DNA of 64,000 nucleotides from Promicromonospora sukumoe (GTDB taxonomy: Bacteria; Actinomycetota; Actinomycetes; Actinomycetales; Cellulomonadaceae), in contig NZ_JACGWV010000001.1 of the NCBI RefSeq assembly GCF_014137995.1, positions 1,488,001-1,552,000 on the forward strand, in the 5' to 3' direction. Below, piece after piece: positions 1 to 7,847 of this stretch. Made by a program: the position numbers and the translations under genes. Positions within the stretch are counted from its first letter, which is position 1, and every line of letters begins with the position of its first letter. The notes under the pieces were generated by a model. That model worked only from the letters and a program-made list of their open reading frames with translations. It was not told the origin of the DNA and searched no databases.

Positions 1-210
1 CGGGTCGCCGCTCATCGGCTGGAGGTGTTCGCCCGTGCGGGCGACGACGCGGAGTTCGACCTGGACGGGTGGGACGGCCAGGCACTCCTGCTTCGCCGGG
101 CTCGGGACGACTTCTATGCGGCGGCGCGCTCCCGGATGGGCGTGCGGAGGCTGTCGACCAGCTCGAGCCTGATCCACCGGGACGGCGGGTCGGGGTCGCG
201 TCGGCGCTAG
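1..210 (+). CDS. 3' end of an unrecognised gene (partial)
   Basis: The frame is open from the first base and ends at a TAG just before the next gene, so this is probably the last 69 codons of a gene that begins outside the window. The residues are acidic and then strongly Arg/Ser-rich at the C-terminus (ending GGSGSRRR). I recognise no domain. A GTG at position 25 could also start a 61-residue protein, but no Shine-Dalgarno sequence precedes it. It could be a chance open frame in GC-rich DNA, hence the low confidence. Confidence 0.35.
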   Translation, partial: RVAAHRLEVFARAGDDAEFDLDGWDGQALLLRRARDDFYAAARSRMGVRRLSTSSSLIHRDGGSGSRRR

Positions 211-231
211 GCCCGAACGGCGTCGTCGACC

Positions 232-237
232 TACCGT
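232..237 (+). promoter_or_regulatory. -10 element of a leaderless promoter (HAD gene)
   Basis: TACCGT lies exactly 6 bases before the ATG at 244 and there is no ribosome binding site, so transcription probably begins at or next to the start codon. Confidence 0.6.
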
Positions 238-243
238 GCCCGG

Positions 244-750
244 ATGGCTGATCGACTGCGACCGATCCTGTTCCTCGACGTGGACGGCACGCTGCTCCCG
301 TTCGGCGGCCCGGCCGGTCCTGCGGTGCCGGGGCCGCCGGAGGTTTGGACGGCGTCGTCCAACCCCTTCCTGGAACGGGTCGACCGGTCGCTGGGTCCGC
401 TGCTCGCGGGCCTGGGGTGCGACCTCGTGTGGGCCACGGCATGGATGGACCGCGCGAACGACGTGATCGCGCCCCTGCTGGGCCTGCCGCGCCTACCTGT
501 CGCCGACCTGCCTGCGTACGCCGGTGACGTCGGACCCGACCGTCTGCAGTGGAAGACGAGCGCGCTGGTGCGCATCGCGCAGGGTCGGCCGTTCGTCTGG
601 CTCGACGACGTGATCGGGGACGCGGACCGTCGGTGGGTCGCCGAGGAGCACCCGGGTGCGGCCCTGCTGCACGAGGTGGAGTCGGCCACGGGGGTTGTTG
701 CTGCGGACCTGGCGTCGATCGCCGAATGGGTGCTCGGCCTGCGCGGCTGA
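244..750 (+). CDS. HAD-superfamily hydrolase
   Basis: This 168-residue protein is a small HAD-fold phosphohydrolase. Motif I is DVDGT at residues 12-16, where the first Asp is the nucleophile and the second the general acid. A Thr/Trp-rich motif (WATAW) follows in the middle, then a Lys near residue 102, and the acidic motif WLDDVIGDAD. There is no large cap domain, consistent with the length. The protein looks cytosolic, with no signal peptide. The ATG is placed by the -10 hexamer 6 bases upstream. The gene is convergent with the following epimerase-like gene. The family is clear; the substrate cannot be told from sequence. Confidence 0.85.
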   Translation: MADRLRPILFLDVDGTLLPFGGPAGPAVPGPPEVWTASSNPFLERVDRSLGPLLAGLGCDLVWATAWMDRANDVIAPLLGLPRLPVADLPAYAGDVGPDRLQWKTSALVRIAQGRPFVWLDDVIGDADRRWVAEEHPGAALLHEVESATGVVAADLASIAEWVLGLRG

Positions 751-773
751 CCGGATCTGGGGGAGTGAAACGA

Positions 774-1358
774 TCAGGTCGCCGGGTCGGCCAGGACCAC
801 GATGCCTGACGTCGCCTCCAGCAGCGGCACCGTCCGCCGCGCCGCGTCGTCCACGTGGATCCGCGGGTGCGTGGGCGGCTCCGTCGCGTAGTACGTGCCC
901 GGACCGTAGAGCTGTCCGTAGCGCACCACGACGCCGCCCACGTCCAGCACGGCGGCCTCGTGCCGTGCGACGGCGTCGCCCCGCCCGGACGGCGTCCACG
1001 CGATGGACTGGGCGAGCACCCGGGACGCACCGGCAGCTCGTGCCGCCGTCAGGAGGTTGGCGGTGCCCTCGGTGCGGATGCGCGAGTTCGCGGCGGCGCG
1101 CGCCGGGATCGCCGCGGCGTCGTCGGGCAGGTCGGTGAGCTGGTGCATCACCAGGTCGGGTTTGGCGTCGGAGACCGTCGCGGTCAGCGCGTCGAGATCG
1201 TAGACGTCGACGACGACCGGACTGCCGCCGAGCCGCTCGATCATGCCTGCGCGGTCGGGCGAGCGTGTGGTCCCCGCGACGTCGTGACCGGCCGCGACGA
1301 GCAGGGGCAGCAGCCGGGAACCGATCACGCCGGTCGCGCCGGCCAGGAAGATGCGCAT
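774..1358 (-). CDS. NAD-dependent epimerase/dehydratase family protein (short)
   Basis: At 194 residues this is an extended-SDR Rossmann protein. It has the N-terminal nucleotide-binding motif GATGVIG (residues 7-13), and VVVRYGQLYGPG near the C-terminus matches the family's RxxxxYGP segment. It is shorter than typical members (about 270-310 residues). The usual catalytic Tyr-x3-Lys is not visible where expected; the segment reads GDAVARHEAAVL. It may therefore be a non-catalytic NAD(P)-binding protein, or one with altered chemistry. The ATG is supported by TAGGGT exactly 6 bases upstream (leaderless). It is convergent with the HAD gene and transcribed in the same direction as the DUF1905 gene. 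Confidence 0.75.
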   Translation of the reverse strand: MRIFLAGATGVIGSRLLPLLVAAGHDVAGTTRSPDRAGMIERLGGSPVVVDVYDLDALTATVSDAKPDLVMHQLTDLPDDAAAIPARAAANSRIRTEGTANLLTAARAAGASRVLAQSIAWTPSGRGDAVARHEAAVLDVGGVVVRYGQLYGPGTYYATEPPTHPRIHVDDAARRTVPLLEATSGIVVLADPAT

Positions 1359-1364
1359 CGGAGC

Positions 1365-1370
1365 ACCCTA
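1365..1370 (-). promoter_or_regulatory. -10 element of a leaderless promoter (epimerase gene)
   Basis: On the minus strand this reads TAGGGT, followed by exactly 6 bases and then the ATG at 1358. Confidence 0.6.
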
Positions 1371-1403
1371 GGAACGCTCCGCGATCCGTTCAACCGCTGC
1401 TCG

Positions 1404-1667
1404 TTACAGCCGCTCCTGCAGGACGACGGTCACCGTGTCGCCCTCGTCCTTGCCGATCGCCTTGCGCACGTCCGCCTTGACGGGCAGCTTGTGCGTGCCG
1501 TCGCCCAGTGCCATGAACGAGCTCCGGAACGGGTGCCCGTTGATGGTGCCCCGGACCTTGACCAGGCCGCGCGTCCCGAAGAACTCGACGGACCTCGGCC
1601 AGACGACGTACGTCCAGCCGCCCTCGCTCGGGCTCTTCTGCAGTGTCGCGGTGAACTGCTCGTCCAT
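1404..1667 (-). CDS. DUF1905 domain protein
   Basis: This 87-residue protein matches the DUF1905 family over its whole length. Recognisable features are the opening [14 protein letters not shown], the central [21 protein letters not shown], and [19 protein letters not shown] toward the end. Members form a small beta-barrel-like fold, often fused to or encoded near YdeI-like proteins, and no biochemical function is established. It has no signal peptide or membrane segment. The gene lies downstream of the two-component pair on the same strand, separated by 65 bases, and could be read through from it. Confidence 0.85.
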   Translation of the reverse strand: MDEQFTATLQKSPSEGGWTYVVWPRSVEFFGTRGLVKVRGTINGHPFRSSFMALGDGTHKLPVKADVRKAIGKDEGDTVTVVLQERL

Positions 1668-1732
1668 GAAGGGACCGTCCGCTCAGGAGTCGGGCCATCA
1701 CCATGGCACGGCGGTGCGGGTGCCGCTCGCCG

Positions 1733-2371
1733 TCACGACTCCAGCCACCGCAGGATCGCCAGGACCCGCCGGTTGTACCCGTCCTCCGCCAGCAACCCCA
1801 GCTTGTCGAAGATCGCGTTCGAGTGCTTCTCCACCGCCGACGTCGAGATGAACAGCGCCCGCACGATGCCGGCGTTGGTGCGCCCCTCGGCCATGAGCCC
1901 CAGGACCTCCCGCTCCCGCTCGCTCAGCATCTCGAGCCGGTGCGTCGTGTCCCGGAAGAGCTGCCCCACCGCGTCCGGGTCCAGGACCAGGCCGCCGGAC
2001 CGCACCCGGTCCAGCGCGTCGAGGAAGTCGTCCACGCCCATCACCCGGTCCTTCAGCAGGTAGCCGACGGCGCGCGCCCCGTCGCCCAGCAGCACCTGCG
2101 CGAACTGCCGCTCGACGTACTGCGAGAGCACGAGGATGCCCACCTCCGGCCAGCGCTCCCGGATCTGCACCGCGGCCCGCACGCCCTCGTCGGTGTGGGT
2201 GGGCGGCATGCGCACGTCGACGACGACGACGTCGGGCCGCTCGGCCGCCAGCCGGCTCAGCAGCTCGTCGGCGGTGCCGTATGCGGCGACGACGTCGTGC
2301 CCCTCGTCGGTCAGGAGGCTGCGGATGCCCTCCCGCAGCAGGGCGGAGTCCTCGGCGAGCATCACGCGCAC
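1733..2371 (-). CDS. NarL/FixJ-family response regulator
   Basis: This 212-residue protein has a receiver domain (about 1-120) and a LuxR-type DNA-binding domain (about 148-205). The acidic pocket is ED at 7-8, the phosphoacceptor is Asp52 in VVVVDVRMPP, and the conserved Lys is in GYLLKD near residue 108. The HTH reads LSEREREVLGLMAEGRTN and ends with VEKHSNAIFDKLGL. The start overlaps the end of the upstream histidine kinase by 10 bases, so the two are translationally coupled and surely partners. The regulated target is unknown; the adjacent genes are the best candidates. Confidence 0.93.
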   Translation of the reverse strand: MRVMLAEDSALLREGIRSLLTDEGHDVVAAYGTADELLSRLAAERPDVVVVDVRMPPTHTDEGVRAAVQIRERWPEVGILVLSQYVERQFAQVLLGDGARAVGYLLKDRVMGVDDFLDALDRVRSGGLVLDPDAVGQLFRDTTHRLEMLSEREREVLGLMAEGRTNAGIVRALFISTSAVEKHSNAIFDKLGLLAEDGYNRRVLAILRWLES

Positions 2372-3555
2372 GGCAGCACCACCTCGACGCGTGTGGGCCC
2401 GCCCGCGGGGCTCGTGAGCGCCAGCGTGCCGCCTGCCGCGGCCACCCGCCCGGCCAGGCCGGCGAGCCCGTGGCCCGGGCGCACCACGGCGCCGCCGACG
2501 CCGTCGTCGCTGATCACCACGTGCACGGCGGCGTCCTGGCGCTCGCGGTCATCTCCCGCACGGGCCGGGCCGTCGAGCGAGACCGAGACCCGCGCACCGT
2601 CCGCCCCCGAGTGCTTCGCCACGTTCGTCAGCGTCTCGGCCACCACGTAGTACACGGTCGTCTCCACCTCACCGGGTGGACGGACCGGCACGTCCCAGTC
2701 CAGCACCGTCGGTACGGCGGCGTGCGACACGAGCTGTCGCAGCACGGGTTCCAGACCGTGCGTGTCCAGGGTCGTGGGCCGCACCCGCCAGGCGACGTCG
2801 CGCAGGTCCGTCACCAGCTGCTCCGCCTCCCGGCCGGCCTGCTCGAGCAGCAGGGAGCCGGCCGCCTCGGGCCCGGAGAGCCGCCGCGCCCGGTTCACCA
2901 GCAGCCCGAGGGCGACCGCGCGCTGCTGGACGCCGTCGTGCAGGTCGCGCTCGATCCGGCCCCGCTCGGCGTCGAGGGCCGACAGTAGGTCGGCGCGGCT
3001 CACGGTCAGCTCCTCGACCTGCGCCTCCAGGCGCTCGCTGCGGCTCGGGGCGAGCCACCGCGCGGCGGTCCAACGGTCCAGGAGGCCGACGCCGAACAGG
3101 CCCATCAGGTCCAGGTACAGCAGGATGCTGCCGATGGGGACCAGCACGAGCACGTCCGACGTCGACAGGCCGTCGCCCTGGAACGCCGCGTCGACGGTGA
3201 GCCGCACGTCGAACAGCCAGGACGCCAGGCTCACGACCACCCCGAACAGCCCGTACGCCAGCAGCCCCAGCACCAGCATGCTGAGCGAGCTCATCCCGAC
3301 GCGCAGTGCCAGGTAGGCGGCGGCGCGCCGGGAGGTGACCGGTGCGCCGCCGTCGGACCAGTCGAGGAAGCGGACCGTGCGCCCGCGGTGCAGGGTGACC
3401 ACGGCGCGCACCGGCGCCAGCGGTGCCCGACGGCGCGCCGTGAGCAGCGCCAGCACGGCGCAGAACAGGTCGACGGGCCAGGTGAGGGCCCCGAGGGCCG
3501 CACCCCACAGCACGCGTGCGGGGGTGCTGTGCGGGGCGGTGGGGGCTGGGGTCAC
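2362..3555 (-). CDS. Sensor histidine kinase (HisKA_3 type)
   Basis: This 397-residue membrane sensor has about four hydrophobic segments in its first half (for example GMSSLSMLVLGLLAYGLFGVV). A dimerisation/phosphoacceptor helix with ERDLHDGVQQR follows, where His is the phosphorylation site. The HATPase_c domain has an N-box (ETLTNVAKHSGAD) and G-boxes (DDGVGG, GHGLAGLAGRV). I place the start at GTG 3555 because TATCCT lies exactly 6 bases upstream, the same leaderless arrangement seen at other starts here; a longer reading frame upstream looks spurious. It is coupled to the response regulator gene by a 10-base overlap. The stimulus is unknown. Confidence 0.9.
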   Translation of the reverse strand: MTPAPTAPHSTPARVLWGAALGALTWPVDLFCAVLALLTARRRAPLAPVRAVVTLHRGRTVRFLDWSDGGAPVTSRRAAAYLALRVGMSSLSMLVLGLLAYGLFGVVVSLASWLFDVRLTVDAAFQGDGLSTSDVLVLVPIGSILLYLDLMGLFGVGLLDRWTAARWLAPSRSERLEAQVEELTVSRADLLSALDAERGRIERDLHDGVQQRAVALGLLVNRARRLSGPEAAGSLLLEQAGREAEQLVTDLRDVAWRVRPTTLDTHGLEPVLRQLVSHAAVPTVLDWDVPVRPPGEVETTVYYVVAETLTNVAKHSGADGARVSVSLDGPARAGDDRERQDAAVHVVISDDGVGGAVVRPGHGLAGLAGRVAAAGGTLALTSPAGGPTRVEVVLPCA

Positions 3556-3561
3556 GTTGCC

Positions 3562-3567
3562 AGGATA
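3562..3567 (-). promoter_or_regulatory. -10 element of the two-component operon
   Basis: The minus strand reads TATCCT, then 6 bases, then the GTG at 3555. This element decides the kinase start. Confidence 0.55.
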
Positions 3568-3670
3568 TGGAGGACGGCGGCGGGGCGGACTGCGGAAAAC
3601 CACACGTCACCTGCGGCATACCCGCACGACGTTACGGAGACCCGCAGTTCGTCCACCCCTCGGAGCCGAA

Positions 3671-3676
3671 TAGCGT
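3671..3676 (+). promoter_or_regulatory. -10 element of a leaderless promoter (DedA gene)
   Basis: TAGCGT is exactly 6 bases before the ATG at 3683, and no Shine-Dalgarno sequence intervenes. Confidence 0.6.
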
Positions 3677-3682
3677 AGGGGC

Positions 3683-4327
3683 ATGACGACACAAAGCTTC
3701 GCCACGACCGTCGCCGACTGGGCCGTCGGGCTCATGGAGACCCTCGGCGCACCGGGCGCAGGCGTAGCGATCGCCCTCGAGAACCTCTTCCCGCCCCTGC
3801 CGAGCGAGGTGATCCTGCCGCTGGCAGGCTTCACAGCCGCGCAGGGCACGCTCGTGCTGTGGCACGTGCTCATCTGGACGACGGCGGGTTCCGTGGTCGG
3901 CGCGGTCCTTCTCTACGGGCTCGGCGCATGGCTCGGCCGCGACCGTCTGCGCAGCATCGTGGACCGGATGCCCCTGGTGAAGCTCGAGGACGTGGACAAG
4001 GCCGAGGCCTGGTTCAACAAGCACGGTGACTGGGCGGTCCTCATCGGCCGGGTCATCCCGATCGTGCGCAGCCTCATCTCCATACCGGCCGGCGTGGAAC
4101 GCATGCCGATGACACGCTTCCTGCTCTTCACGACGATCGGCTCCGGTGTGTGGAACACCCTGCTCGTCGGCGCCGGCTACCTGCTGGGCGACCAGTGGCA
4201 CATCGTCGAGGAGAGCGTCGGCGTGTTCCAGAAGGTCGTCATCGTCGCGGTCGTCCTCCTGATCGTGTGGTGGCTGTTCAAGACCCTGCGCAACCCGGAC
4301 CGGCCGAAGCACGCCCGCCAGCGCTGA
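3683..4327 (+). CDS. DedA family membrane protein
   Basis: This 214-residue polytopic protein is of the DedA/SNARE-associated (VTT) family, whose members act as lipid scramblases or flippases (for example for undecaprenyl phosphate) and support envelope homeostasis. Signature segments are visible: the early ENLFPPLPSEVILPLAGF with its conserved acidic residue, a re-entrant-like GSVVGAVLLYGLGAWLGRD, and the FxxxHGxxAVxxGRxxPxxRxxxS motif (here FNKHGDWAVLIGRVIPIVRSLIS), whose Arg residues are functionally essential in the family. About four or five membrane helices end in a basic cytosolic tail. It is transcribed divergently from the two-component system. Confidence 0.93.
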   Translation: MTTQSFATTVADWAVGLMETLGAPGAGVAIALENLFPPLPSEVILPLAGFTAAQGTLVLWHVLIWTTAGSVVGAVLLYGLGAWLGRDRLRSIVDRMPLVKLEDVDKAEAWFNKHGDWAVLIGRVIPIVRSLISIPAGVERMPMTRFLLFTTIGSGVWNTLLVGAGYLLGDQWHIVEESVGVFQKVVIVAVVLLIVWWLFKTLRNPDRPKHARQR

Positions 4328-4431
4328 CCGGACGGCGGCACACCCGGACGTCCGGGCACCGTCCTGCTCACCCCGCCGAAATACCGATCAGGCATCATGC
4401 AGCCGACACCACCACGCCGAGAGGACCCCTG

Positions 4432-5874
4432 TTGACCGAGGACCGCACCGCCCAGACCCTCCGCTCGATCGCCCCCTACCTCGCCGACTGGGCCTCGTTC
4501 CAGGCCGCGTACCACGGCATCCCCGGCCTCCAGCTCGCCGTCGGCCGGCGCGGTGAGGTCTTCGTCGACCTGGCCTGGGGGAAGGCCGACGTGGAGACGG
4601 GGGAGGACCTCACCAGCGACCACCTGTTCCGCGTCGCGTCGCACTCCAAGACGTTCACCGGCGTGCTGGTGATGCAGCTCGTGGAGCGCAGCGAGCTGCG
4701 GCTCGACGACCGGGCGGGTGACCTCGTGCCGGAGCTCGACGGCTCGCGCGCCGCCGGCGTCACCGTCCGGGAGCTGCTCGGCCACCAGGCCGGGATCATC
4801 CGCGACTCCTCCGACGGCGACTTCTGGCAGCACTCCCGCCCCTTCCTCGACCGCGACGAGGTGCTGGAGTGCGTGCGCGCCGAGGGCGTCGTGTTCGAGC
4901 CGAACGAGCACTTCAAGTACACGAACATCGGGTACAGCCTGCTCGGCATCATCATCGAGCGCGTCACCGGCAAGACGTACGACGAGGTGGCACGCGTCGC
5001 CGTCGTCGAGCCGCTGGGCCTGACGCGGACCGGCACCGAGCTGGACCCCGCCCGCGCCGCCGAGTACGCCGCCGGCCACACCGGCCGCATCGCCCACGGC
5101 GACGCGCGCCGGGTCATCCCGCACGTCGACACCCGCGCCATGGCCGCCGCGACCGGCTGGTACTCCACCGCGCTGGAGATGGTCCGCTACGGCGCGGCCC
5201 ACGTCCACGGCGACACCACGCTCATCAGCGACGCCAGCAAGCGCCTCATGCAGCGCGACGAGTCCCGCGTCACGGTGCGCGGCAAGCAGCTCGGCCGCTA
5301 CGGCGTCGGCATCGAGGTCGGCAAGGTCGGAGACCGCGAGGTCGTCGGGCACTCCGGCGGGTACCCCGGGCACATCACCCGCACCTGGATCGACCCCGTC
5401 GACGGCATCGTCGTCTCCTCGCTCACCAACTCCGTCGACGGCACCGCCGGGCAGATCGCCAACGGCGTCATCCAGCTCATCAACCTGGCGCTCGCGGCGG
5501 CGGACGAGGTCGCGGCCTCGGCAGCGACTTCGGGCACCGCCTCAGCCACCTCCGGCAACGGCGGCGACCCGGTGCCGGGCGTCCCGGCGGACGCGCCTGT
5601 CGGGCGCTTTGCCAACCTCTGGGGCGTGTCCGACGTCGTGGACCTCGGCGGCATCCTGCACGCGATCAACGTGCGCGCCGCCGAGCCGGCCGAGGTCGCG
5701 CAGCGGCTGGTCGTGTCCGACGGCCGGCTGGTGCAGGAGCCCGTGGCCGGGTTCGGCACGGTCGGCGAGCCGGTCCAGACCGAGCGGGACGCCGACGGCG
5801 CGATCGTGTCGGTGCGCATCGGTGCGATGACGTCCTGGCCGGTGGAGGAGTTCCGCAAGCGGTCCGCGAGGTAG
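4432..5874 (+). CDS. Serine hydrolase (beta-lactamase / PBP4* family)
   Basis: This 480-residue protein belongs to the class C beta-lactamase-like serine hydrolases, which also include D-aminopeptidases and esterases. The catalytic SxxK is SHSK at 70-73, the second motif is YTN at 163-165, and the third is HSG at 307-309 (GHSGGYPG). A C-terminal extension from about residue 370 is Ala/Gly-rich and then beta-like. No signal peptide is evident, so it may be cytosolic. The start is a TTG chosen because GAGAGGA sits about 8 bases upstream and homology begins there; the upstream in-frame region overlaps the dedA gene and is unlikely to be translated. Confidence 0.88.
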   Translation: MTEDRTAQTLRSIAPYLADWASFQAAYHGIPGLQLAVGRRGEVFVDLAWGKADVETGEDLTSDHLFRVASHSKTFTGVLVMQLVERSELRLDDRAGDLVPELDGSRAAGVTVRELLGHQAGIIRDSSDGDFWQHSRPFLDRDEVLECVRAEGVVFEPNEHFKYTNIGYSLLGIIIERVTGKTYDEVARVAVVEPLGLTRTGTELDPARAAEYAAGHTGRIAHGDARRVIPHVDTRAMAAATGWYSTALEMVRYGAAHVHGDTTLISDASKRLMQRDESRVTVRGKQLGRYGVGIEVGKVGDREVVGHSGGYPGHITRTWIDPVDGIVVSSLTNSVDGTAGQIANGVIQLINLALAAADEVAASAATSGTASATSGNGGDPVPGVPADAPVGRFANLWGVSDVVDLGGILHAINVRAAEPAEVAQRLVVSDGRLVQEPVAGFGTVGEPVQTERDADGAIVSVRIGAMTSWPVEEFRKRSAR

Positions 5875-6088
5875 CCCGGTTCGCGCTAGCCCGGTTAGTG
5901 GTAGCCGGCTCGGGGGGCGGCGGCCCCGGGACGGCAGCCGGTAGAAGAGTCCCCGGTGCGGGCGGAAATACAGTCGCCAGGCGTCTTTCGGCCCGCACCG
6001 AATCACCTAGGAACGTGTCTCGGCGCGACCTACGTTTGCCCCGGCCTGAGATCCAGCTGCTGAGGTGACACGGGGAGAGCTGAGACAG
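5875..6088. other. Intergenic region upstream of the secreted protein gene
   Basis: About 210 bases without a gene. It begins with two direct copies of TAGCCCGGTT (5872 and 5888). A G-rich segment follows, then a more AT-containing stretch around 5960-6010 that probably holds the promoter of the next gene. I see no convincing intrinsic terminator. Confidence 0.4.
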
Positions 6089-6688
6089 ATGACCAGATCC
6101 AGCACCACGACGAGCACAGGCACCGGCGGGGGCAGGTACCTCGCGGCGAGGCAGGACCGCCCGGTCGGCGGCACGAACAGCGGCGGCGGAGTCCGGCCGG
6201 CACGGCGGCTGATCGCCGTGCTGGTCGCCCTGCTGTCGGCCTTCGCGGTGAGTGTGGCGGCGCCGGCCGTCGCCGACCAGCGGGCAGGGAGCCCGGCGAC
6301 CGTCACCGCTCCGGCGTCGGCCGACAGCGGCCCGGTGCAGGCCGCCCTGCTCAAGGGCGACCCGTCCATCTGGCCGAAGCCGGCCATCGTCGAGACCAAC
6401 CTGAGCGCGACGCAGTCGGAGCAGATGGTCGGGGACTGCCCGCTCTACCACCTGTGCGTGCGCAATCAGGAGGCCGACGGTCTCTGGTCCGCGTACGCGC
6501 TGTACTACTGCCTGCCGGCCGGGCAGTACTACGAGCTGACCAACTTCACGGGCACGGTCTACGCGCAGAACAGCCAGAACGTGGCCGTGCGGCTCCTGCG
6601 GGCCGACAACTCGCAGGTCGACAGCATCGGCGCGCTCACCGGGAAGAACGTCAACTGGAACCCGGTCTGGAAGATCGACCTCTGCTGA
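6089..6688 (+). CDS. Secreted hypothetical protein with four-Cys C-terminal domain
   Basis: This 199-residue protein has a long N-region (about 40 residues), a hydrophobic core (LIAVLVALLSAFAVSVAA) and a plausible signal peptidase site after AVA near residue 66. The mature part contains Cys residues in CPLYHLC, then YYCLPAG, and a final Cys as the last residue, giving a likely disulphide-stabilised beta-rich domain. The pattern of Cys, aromatic residues and Gly recalls the peptidase-inhibitor I36 / beta-gamma-crystallin-like secreted proteins of actinobacteria, but this is only a resemblance. The start is ATG 6089, served by GGGGAGAG; an upstream GTG lacks an RBS. It ends 8 bases from the convergent gene. 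Confidence 0.7.
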   Translation: MTRSSTTTSTGTGGGRYLAARQDRPVGGTNSGGGVRPARRLIAVLVALLSAFAVSVAAPAVADQRAGSPATVTAPASADSGPVQAALLKGDPSIWPKPAIVETNLSATQSEQMVGDCPLYHLCVRNQEADGLWSAYALYYCLPAGQYYELTNFTGTVYAQNSQNVAVRLLRADNSQVDSIGALTGKNVNWNPVWKIDLC

Positions 6689-6696
6689 AAAGCCGC

Positions 6697-7755
6697 CTAG
6701 GCCTGGAGCGTGTCCCGCACCATCAGCTCCAGGACCCGCATGAAGCGCTGCGCGCGGGCCCGCCCCAGGACGAACGGGTTCTGGCCGTCGGCGGTCCCGT
6801 CGCGCAGCGCCCGCAGGCGCTCCAGGCCGTAGTCGGTCTGGGCGTGGTTGCTCAGCTCGACGTCCACACGGGCGCGCCGCATCAGCGCGGCGTAGTCGGT
6901 CACGGAACGCAGGTAGTCGCGCTTGCCCGACGTCGGCTCGGGGAGCCCGGTCCCGCCCCAGAGCATCGCCGTGTGCCGCCGCCCCTTCCACCACACGGGG
7001 AAGACCGGCGAGACAGTGCCCGGGGTGTGTCCCGGCGTGTAGGGGAGCGTCATCGTGGTCCCGCCCAGGGTGAGCTTCTGCCCGTCGGCGATGTCCAGGT
7101 CACGCGCGGGGACGTCGGGCGAGTCGTCCGCGGCGGCCACGTCCCAGTCGGTCGGGCTCATCAGCACGCGGGCGCCGTAGCGGTCCGCGAGGTACTGGGC
7201 CCCGCCGAAGTGGTCGGCGTGCCCGTGCGCCACCACCACGTACTTGATGCGCGCGGGGTCCACGCCCAGCGACCTGAGCTCAGGGACCAGGATGTCGGCG
7301 GCCTGGTCCCGCGACTCCAGCGCGTCGATCAGGATCACACCGTCGGACGTCTCCACGGCCGTCGCGGAGACGAAGTCGGTGCCGACCACGGTCACGTTGT
7401 CGAAGATCCGGGTCGGCTCCGGGTCCGGGGCCTCCGGCGGGAGCCAGCCGGGCGTGAACGCCGCGATCAGCGCGAGGAGCACGGGGTCGTCGCCCGCGAG
7501 CCGGGCGGCCTGCTCGGCCGGCGTGCCGTCGCCCAGGTCCACGTCGGCATCGCCCGAGGCGGTGTCGGACGGCGACGGTTCCGCCCCGGACCCTCCGGCC
7601 GCCGACGACGCCGATGACGGCGACGCGCCACCCGGCGCGCTCTCCGAGCCCCCGGAAGGGCCCGACGCCTCCCGCACACAACCGGCCAGGGGGACGAGCG
7701 CCGCCGCGGCGAGGACGGCGCGGCGCGAGAGCTCAGCATGTCGCAGCAGGTCCAT
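6697..7755 (-). CDS. Tat-exported lipoprotein, metallo-beta-lactamase fold
   Basis: This 352-residue MBL-fold hydrolase resembles subclass B3 beta-lactamases and related exported hydrolases. The N-terminus has a twin-arginine motif (SRRAVL, residues 10-15) leading into a lipobox (LAGC, Cys26), so it is probably exported folded and lipid-anchored outside the membrane. A long Ser/Gly/Ala-rich linker (about 27-75) follows. The metal-binding motif HGHADH is at 177-182, and PYTPGHTPG supplies the next His. The start is supported by TACGAT exactly 6 bases upstream. Substrate is unknown; it could inactivate a beta-lactam or cleave another lactone or ester. Confidence 0.88.
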   Translation of the reverse strand: MDLLRHAELSRRAVLAAAALVPLAGCVREASGPSGGSESAPGGASPSSASSAAGGSGAEPSPSDTASGDADVDLGDGTPAEQAARLAGDDPVLLALIAAFTPGWLPPEAPDPEPTRIFDNVTVVGTDFVSATAVETSDGVILIDALESRDQAADILVPELRSLGVDPARIKYVVVAHGHADHFGGAQYLADRYGARVLMSPTDWDVAAADDSPDVPARDLDIADGQKLTLGGTTMTLPYTPGHTPGTVSPVFPVWWKGRRHTAMLWGGTGLPEPTSGKRDYLRSVTDYAALMRRARVDVELSNHAQTDYGLERLRALRDGTADGQNPFVLGRARAQRFMRVLELMVRDTLQA

Positions 7756-7761
7756 GGGCCG

Positions 7762-7767
7762 ATCGTA
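7762..7767 (-). promoter_or_regulatory. -10 element of a leaderless promoter (MBL lipoprotein)
   Basis: The minus strand reads TACGAT, 6 bases before the ATG at 7755. Confidence 0.6.
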
Positions 7768-7835
7768 CGGACGGTCCCGGAGCTTCGCCGGTCGCTCGCC
7801 ACCGCGGTGCGGGCCCGCGGCCTGCCCGGTCGCGG

Positions 7836-7841
7836 TAGCGT
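7836..7841 (+). promoter_or_regulatory. -10 element of a leaderless promoter (zinc peptidase)
   Basis: TAGCGT lies exactly 6 bases before the GTG at 7848. It is divergent from the MBL promoter. Confidence 0.6.
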
Positions 7842-7847
7842 TGTCAG

